A stretch of DNA of 64,000 bases, from contig MU004231.1 of assembly GCA_010405405.1 (NCBI GenBank), forward strand, positions 124,001-188,000. The letters are read 5' to 3'. The position numbers and the translations under genes are program-made. The notes below the pieces were generated by a model. That model was not told where the DNA came from and made no database searches. It was given only the letters and a program-made list of their open reading frames with translations. The DNA is from Microthyrium microscopicum (taxonomy: Eukaryota > Ascomycota > Dothideomycetes > Microthyriales > Microthyriaceae). This document shows, piece after piece, positions 58,759 through 64,000 of the stretch. The stretch's first letter is position 1, and every line of letters begins with the position of its first letter.

Positions 58759-60684
58759 ATGAACTCCAACCCCTCTACCACTCCACATGCATCCTCCTCG
58801 TCCGCGCCGGCCTCTACATTGCGTCCTAGAACTCGCCGCCTGATATCTAGTCTTGACGAAGACGCTCCGTCCTACGGTGCCACTCGCACTCCCGATTCGG
58901 TCGCTGCCGCCCCCAGTCTCGTCCCTCGCGTTGACGCTTCCGCTATAGGCAATGGGTCGGCTGCATCGCGCAGATCCCACTTAAGGCCCGAGGCGGCATC
59001 GGGTCCATTCCGGCTGGCCTCCAATCCACCAGTGCCAAAATCTATATCCAGCGCCTGGAATCAGGTACAGGGCTTGGCTTCCAGTCTATGGACGGGCGAG
59101 ACAAGTACGTCGTCGTCGTCAAAGAAGAAGAGGATGTCGTGGACTACTACTGCCACTATGAGTGCGTCTACGCCCTCGCTCGCTGTCGAGTGGGGACCGC
59201 AGGGCTTACGACATAAAGATATTGGGGTGGGTTCGACGGATGAGCGCAATGCGTTGGTGCGGGATGCGAAGAGGATGGTGTTGTTGAGTGCTTCGAATGC
59301 GCCGGGGTTGCAGGATGGCAAGGGGAGACATAAGAGGAGGACATCTGACGATTATGATTCGAGTTCTATGCCTCCACCGGGTGGTATGGATGTAGATGCG
59401 CTGGTTTATATTCATAAAGTCAGGCCGGGAGATACTTTGGCTGGATTGACGATCAAATACAACTGTCAAGCGTCGGTCCTGCGTAAGGCGAACAGGATGT
59501 GGCCAAACGACCCTATACAATCACGAACCACCATACTCGTTCCGGTAGACGCCTCCAATGTCAAAGGAGTCCGAGTACCAGAATCAGTTACAGAAGTTCG
59601 AGAAGAAGAAGACCTACTTGGCGACGAGCCACTCATGATGCACGAAAGCCCGGATCTGTCTACCAAATCTACTCCCATTAACGGCTGGTCCAGCCCATCT
59701 ATTCCCACAAGCTCTACGCCAATCCGCCCATCGACACCAACGCCTTCTACTCAATTCGACGCTGACCCGCCCTGGAAACACGACTCCTGGGTCATCCTTC
59801 CAACTGACACACAACCCACTGAAATCGCCCGCCTCTCGCGCCAAAATCTAGGTTACTTCCCACGCGCACGCCGGAAATCTCTTACCTTCTCTGACCAGGG
59901 AACGTCACGCAACACATCCTTTGACCTCTCGCGCAGCAATCCCACCGCCTCCTCACCCTCACTAAACCCTATACAAACCACACCGTCCCCTCGCCGCTCA
60001 ACGAATATATCCCGCACGCCCGTCCAAGTCACCGCGCGCTCCCGCTCCTCATCAAACAGCATGGCCGCCTACTTCCACGGCCCCGGCGGCGTCGGCTCCC
60101 TCGGAAAACATGTCCGCATCCCGGGTCCAGCACCCGACAAGCTCACCGAACTATTCGGCGCACACCTACCCTCCGCCGAGCCGCCCGCGCACCAAACCGT
60201 CTACACGCCCTGGGCGCCTTCCCTACTCGCCGACGATTCCGCCCCACAAATCGGCCCAGGCGGCGAAGTTGCAGGCCCAGGCATGGATCTACAAGATGTT
60301 GGTGGCGCGATAGAAGGCTGGGTACGCAAGATGGCTAGAAAAGCGACACAAGCGCTAGAACAGAATGCCGCGGCAAGTACAGCAAGAAGTAGAGGGAATG
60401 TGGGTGTGCAAGGTTTGGGATTGGCGGGTGGGACGGGTGATTTGATTGAGTTGGTTGATGCGTTTGAGATTGGGGATGGTGATGATGTGCTTAATGATAG
60501 TATAGGTCAGAGAGAAGCGTCGACTGTGCGGGAACCTTCACGTGGAGGGGAAATATCTGGCGCTTCAAGGGCGGATAGCGGGGAGGGAAGTTCAAGAGCA
60601 AAGGCATGGCCAAATAGCGGTGGTGAGATGCGTGGTCGCAAACCAGCGCGGATTGAAGGACTGGGCAAAGGGAAAGATGACTGA
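58759..60684 (+). CDS. Intracellular LysM-domain protein
   Basis: Single exon, 641 aa, starting MNSNPSTTPHASSSSAPAST. There is no signal peptide or transmembrane helix. One LysM domain lies at about 217-262 (YIHKVRPGDTLAGLTIKYNC, then VLRKANRMWPNDPIQ and TTILVP). This is the plan of cytosolic or organelle-peripheral LysM proteins (LYSMD-like) rather than of secreted chitin-binding LysM effectors. The flanks are long Ser/Thr/Pro-rich disordered regions. A C-terminal helix near GWVRKMARKATQALEQNAAA is a possible interaction segment. Function unknown; chitin binding is not implied for an intracellular protein. Confidence 0.88.
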   Translation: MNSNPSTTPHASSSSAPASTLRPRTRRLISSLDEDAPSYGATRTPDSVAAAPSLVPRVDASAIGNGSAASRRSHLRPEAASGPFRLASNPPVPKSISSAWNQVQGLASSLWTGETSTSSSSKKKRMSWTTTATMSASTPSLAVEWGPQGLRHKDIGVGSTDERNALVRDAKRMVLLSASNAPGLQDGKGRHKRRTSDDYDSSSMPPPGGMDVDALVYIHKVRPGDTLAGLTIKYNCQASVLRKANRMWPNDPIQSRTTILVPVDASNVKGVRVPESVTEVREEEDLLGDEPLMMHESPDLSTKSTPINGWSSPSIPTSSTPIRPSTPTPSTQFDADPPWKHDSWVILPTDTQPTEIARLSRQNLGYFPRARRKSLTFSDQGTSRNTSFDLSRSNPTASSPSLNPIQTTPSPRRSTNISRTPVQVTARSRSSSNSMAAYFHGPGGVGSLGKHVRIPGPAPDKLTELFGAHLPSAEPPAHQTVYTPWAPSLLADDSAPQIGPGGEVAGPGMDLQDVGGAIEGWVRKMARKATQALEQNAAASTARSRGNVGVQGLGLAGGTGDLIELVDAFEIGDGDDVLNDSIGQREASTVREPSRGGEISGASRADSGEGSSRAKAWPNSGGEMRGRKPARIEGLGKGKDD

Positions 60685-63210
60685 GAGAGCCACGCAGCTG
60701 ACGCCGGGGAGCGTATATTTTGCATGTTTCTGGATTAGCCTGTGAGATGGGTGGTCTGGATGATACGAAGCATGGTCAGTTTTTCATCGTTGGATTTCGC
60801 ATGGCGTTTTGGTGTATTAAAGCTGGAAACGATTGGAGCTGGTGATAGAGAATTGAAAATATAGGCTTTATGCACTGCAGACAATGGAGATTTGATATAA
60901 GTCATTGGATTTGATAGAACTTTTTGCGCTTGACATACAACGGAAGTTGACAAGATAAATGATTTAATCCCACCAAGTGCGATGTCTCCCATTGCAGGTT
61001 ATAAAAATTACTCTTCGATACTGTAACCATAGCATGCGATGATTTCGAATTCAAGTTGGAAATACATCGAGTCTGGACTATTATCCTTTCAGGCTCTTTG
61101 TTTTTGATATCTCACCCATGTCAGACCTTAACTTCACAAGGCAAGAGGATCTGATATGTTGTATGTATGACAAGATGGCACATTGAGTAGCACAAGTCTC
61201 AAACTCAAAGATCTTCGTCATGTCTAGTTTTGGACACTAGACCACCATTGTCTAGCCTTATTTCTTACTTCCTAGTTCCTTGGACCTTGACAGGGAGGGA
61301 AAAGCTTGCTTTTCTGACTACTACTCATGGCTCTTAAGGTACTTTAGTTTTGTACTTCTTAGAGTTTATGAAAGGCGCCCATTCGGAAGCTAAGGGATTA
61401 GTTGAGCTCAAAGAAAGTTCAAAGAGGCTTGGAAGTGTATTCCGGAAGCGGGGAGCAGAGGGCGATATTTATACGATGAACTCTCGAGAACGGAGGTCGG
61501 AATATTTTTTGTAAATGTTTGTGTTCCCATGATTCCCGCCTGGTGTACAGAGCCGCGAGGCAAGATAAAGTTCCGTTTAAAGAAGCGGGGCCAAGAAAAC
61601 TTGTCATGCTGGGCAAGGCTCAAAGCTGTCAAGCTGCCAGGTAAAAATACTAGGGTGGTTTCTCGATGCACGATGTAATCGGGCAGGTCGAGGTAGGGAT
61701 GGAGGCTATCTTGAATGATGTGCGATTGATGGGGCAAAAACATCTGAACATTTATTCGATAGAACCTCATTATTCCCCGCAGAAGTCGAATGGCCAGATC
61801 TATCGTGCATGATTCCATATCAGATAATTGCAAATTCCCATAATAATATGGAGTAGCTAGCTAGACTAGCTGCAAGTGCTTTGAGAGTGGAAAAGTTGGA
61901 ATTCTCATTCGCTGGTATGCGTATGAAAGCCGGATGTGCAGCTAACCGTTGGAAAAGGACGATAGTTGATGACGGGTTCATCCATGTCAGGGATGTTGAT
62001 AGGATCATGAGTAAGGCCCGATGAGTGAGCTTTACAGGCTCACAGACACATTGGGGACTGCAGAACGGCGCGATAGGATGTGTTGAGGCTGGGACCTGGG
62101 TGGATCGGGATTGAAACAGGTGGTGCATGGCGCCGTCTCATGAAACTGCCTGGTGCTGAACCTCATGGGCCAACATGCAATCTTGAAATATCTCGTATAT
62201 CTTTTGCGTATAGCCGTATATCGGAAGTGTTTAAGAAGCAAATGTATGATGTGGTTGATGTGATAGTTACGAGGTTCAGTATCAGCGTATTCAGTCAGCT
62301 TCCATGCTCGTATCCATGAACTACTGGAGATAAAAAGGGAATAGAATTATGTCAAATAGCATGTTGGTTCATGTGGTGATAGGTGGGCATGCGATGCAGA
62401 GAACGGGAATACGTTTAGCGTGCAAGCGTGCCACAGCGGACGAGTGGGGAGCAGCAAAATGCCGAATCCATGTTCTTATTTTGGCAGCGTTTCCACTGAC
62501 TGGTTGGTGTTGAGGCGTGGCGACTGTTTGCGGATGTTTCTTGCGACAAATGCATCGCGCACACGAGGCAGCGCGGAGAAGACGGCACAAAGTGTTGCTT
62601 ATGTAGTTGTTGACTTGAGCCATCAGTATCAATAGTAGAAGTGGTGATGCTATCAATAGAGGTTAGCAGTTACTGGAGTCAGAAGGGACTCCCCCAGGCC
62701 AGGCCTAGTATTATTTGTAACTGGCAGTTGCTGCATGGCGCAGTAGATCGTTCTTTCCTGCTTTTTCTCTAACCTTAGTCGCGCCTGCCACTTTTCTCGA
62801 CCATTCTTGCTTTCTTAATCAGTCGCTCTTACCTCTCTTGGAGTCTGGACTTTATCCGTCTCATCCTACATGTACAGTACGCGGCCCAGCATCTTGATAC
62901 TGACACACTCCTCCCCCTTTCATCCTACAATTACCACATCTCGACAAACATTTGGTTTCTTCAACACGTTGCTTGGTTGAGCTCGCCTGTTACCTCAAAT
63001 TCTCAACACCTGCCCGCCGCTTCGAAACACATGCTCCATTGACCTCAACCCTCAAAGCCAACCTCTCGGGTTCTTTCTCGTTACTCGACACCTTCCGTCC
63101 TCCTTATTTGGCGTACAAATTCTTGCCTGTACGTGCCGATAATCCCGAATTCAACGCCTGTAAGAAATGCAAGGAGCCAACGCACTGCGTGTATCCAAAG
63201 TTACGCCACC
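60685..63210. other. Intergenic, 2.5 kb
   Basis: The longest frame (61408-61833, minus) has no motif or partner exon and is not called. From about 62760 to 63200 the plus strand is CT-rich and is probably the promoter and leader of the last gene. No element or RNA gene recognised. Confidence 0.45.
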
Positions 63211-64000
63211 ATGGTGATTCGTCTACCATCTCAAGTCTCTATTCTTTCAAAGTCTTACCAGGCCAGCCTCACTTCCAACCTTGAAAACCTGGGACTGATT
63301 ATCGGCGCTGCCAATACCCGTACCACAAAACCCTTTTTCAACGACAAGTCTCCGGCATTTTCTCCGTCTAGATCCGTTTCCATCGTTGGGTCCGTTGGTC
63401 GCTCATTCTTTACACTTCTCGTGGCTTTAGTTCTGTGTCTATCGTCACTTCCTTCAACCACCGCTCAATCCATTTCTACCACCACCTCCTTTAGTCCCGA
63501 TCAAGTATCTGCCAATATTGAACTCGTCTTTGGATCCTATCAATCCGATAATACTCGATATCTTTTGGCGCCACTCGCATCGACTACAACCAGTACTATT
63601 CAAGTATGATATCAATGGCTCTAATTTTTTTTCCATGTGACGCTAATACCATTCCTTCAGGGCAAACTTCTTCTCGGCACTTTTATCAAGGCCAACGCTT
63701 CTAGTGTCAACTTTGTAAATACCAACGAAATAGCGTTTGTTTCGTGCGATACTTCCGCGTACGCCGATCTTCTTGGTCCCGTCAATACACTTATTTTTGC
63801 CGTCAAAAACGACCCCATTGCCATAGTCCTGTACAGTAATACAGCAAAAGGTTGCGCATACAGTCCTGGAGACAAAATACCTTCAACTTTTGCCTACTTG
63901 TTTTCCTTGACTGGCGCCCAAGCCAACGGATCTCTCACTTCATTTGCAGCTGGAGCTGGTGGCCACGTCGCGATTGCTACCCAAGCTATTTTCGAAATGA
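63211..64000 (+). CDS. Secretory-pathway protein, 5' part only
   Basis: Exons 63211-63603 and 63661-64000, running off the right edge. The intron is 57 nt (GTATGA...TCAG) and joins STIQ to GKLLLGTF in phase. The start ATG has a good context (GCCACCATGG). About 60 residues precede a strong hydrophobic segment (RSFFTLLVALVLCLSSLPST), which would act as signal peptide or anchor. The following part (SFSPDQVSANIELVFGSYQS ... LIFAVKNDPIAIVLYSNTAK) looks like a folded luminal domain, perhaps a PA-type domain as in membrane RING ligases. The catalytic part, if any, lies beyond the window, so the product is not named. Confidence 0.7.

Noticed and set aside
11893-60684. A secondary-metabolite or other dedicated biosynthetic gene cluster
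   Set aside because: No polyketide synthase, NRPS, terpene synthase, P450 or cluster regulator is present; the genes are mostly housekeeping or wall related.
61408-61833. 141-aa minus-strand frame
   Set aside because: No domain, signal or partner exon; composition close to random for this DNA.
1-64000. CRISPR arrays, bacterial operons, integrated virus or rRNA genes
   Set aside because: None seen; spliced fungal genes occur throughout.

Overview
The window is nuclear DNA of a filamentous ascomycete (Pezizomycotina). Most genes are split by short GT-AG introns of about 45-80 nt. The gene set is typical of moulds: NoxR, a class I-type chitin synthase, calcineurin B, CASP/Coy1, a CORVET/HOPS subunit, Met13 and Ccs1. 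One DNA transposon is decayed by C-to-T/G-to-A changes that look like RIP. No bacterial, viral or organellar segment was seen. I cannot name the species; Leotiomycetes or Dothideomycetes would fit.

Layout. 0-1 kb: 5' part of mitochondrial GUF1 (minus). 1.4-1.9 kb: a MITE-like TIR element. 2.8-5.8 kb: a mucin-like membrane protein and a Cys-motif secreted protein. 8.1-10.6 kb: CHY/RING ubiquitin ligase. 11.9-12.7 kb: copper chaperone Ccs1. 14.7-16.4 kb: NADPH oxidase regulator NoxR. 18.2-32.1 kb: a polysaccharide-synthase neighbourhood in which two paralogous polytopic family 2 glycosyltransferases flank a class I-type chitin synthase, with a nonsense-interrupted serine hydrolase between. 32.3-39.2 kb: a possible broken secreted-protein gene, Golgi CASP/Coy1, and a divergent Vps3-like tethering subunit. 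40-45 kb: secreted wall protein, P-loop sulfotransferase-like protein, calcineurin B. 46-51 kb: methylenetetrahydrofolate reductase and a CCCH zinc-finger protein. 52.0-53.6 kb: decayed Tc1/mariner element. 56.5-60.7 kb: secreted protein with a CBM52-like module, then an intracellular LysM protein. The right edge holds the 5' part of another secretory-pathway protein.

The genes do not form a metabolic cluster. Many bear on hyphal wall and polarity: chitin synthase, two glycan synthase-like proteins, NoxR, calcineurin B, Golgi and endosome tethers, and wall or secreted proteins. The strongest locus-level signal is the GT2 / chitin synthase / GT2 arrangement. The strongest single-gene oddity is calcineurin B, where homology places an intron end at CG instead of AG. 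Exon coordinates were read by eye from splice consensus and reading-frame continuity; no alignment or search could be run.
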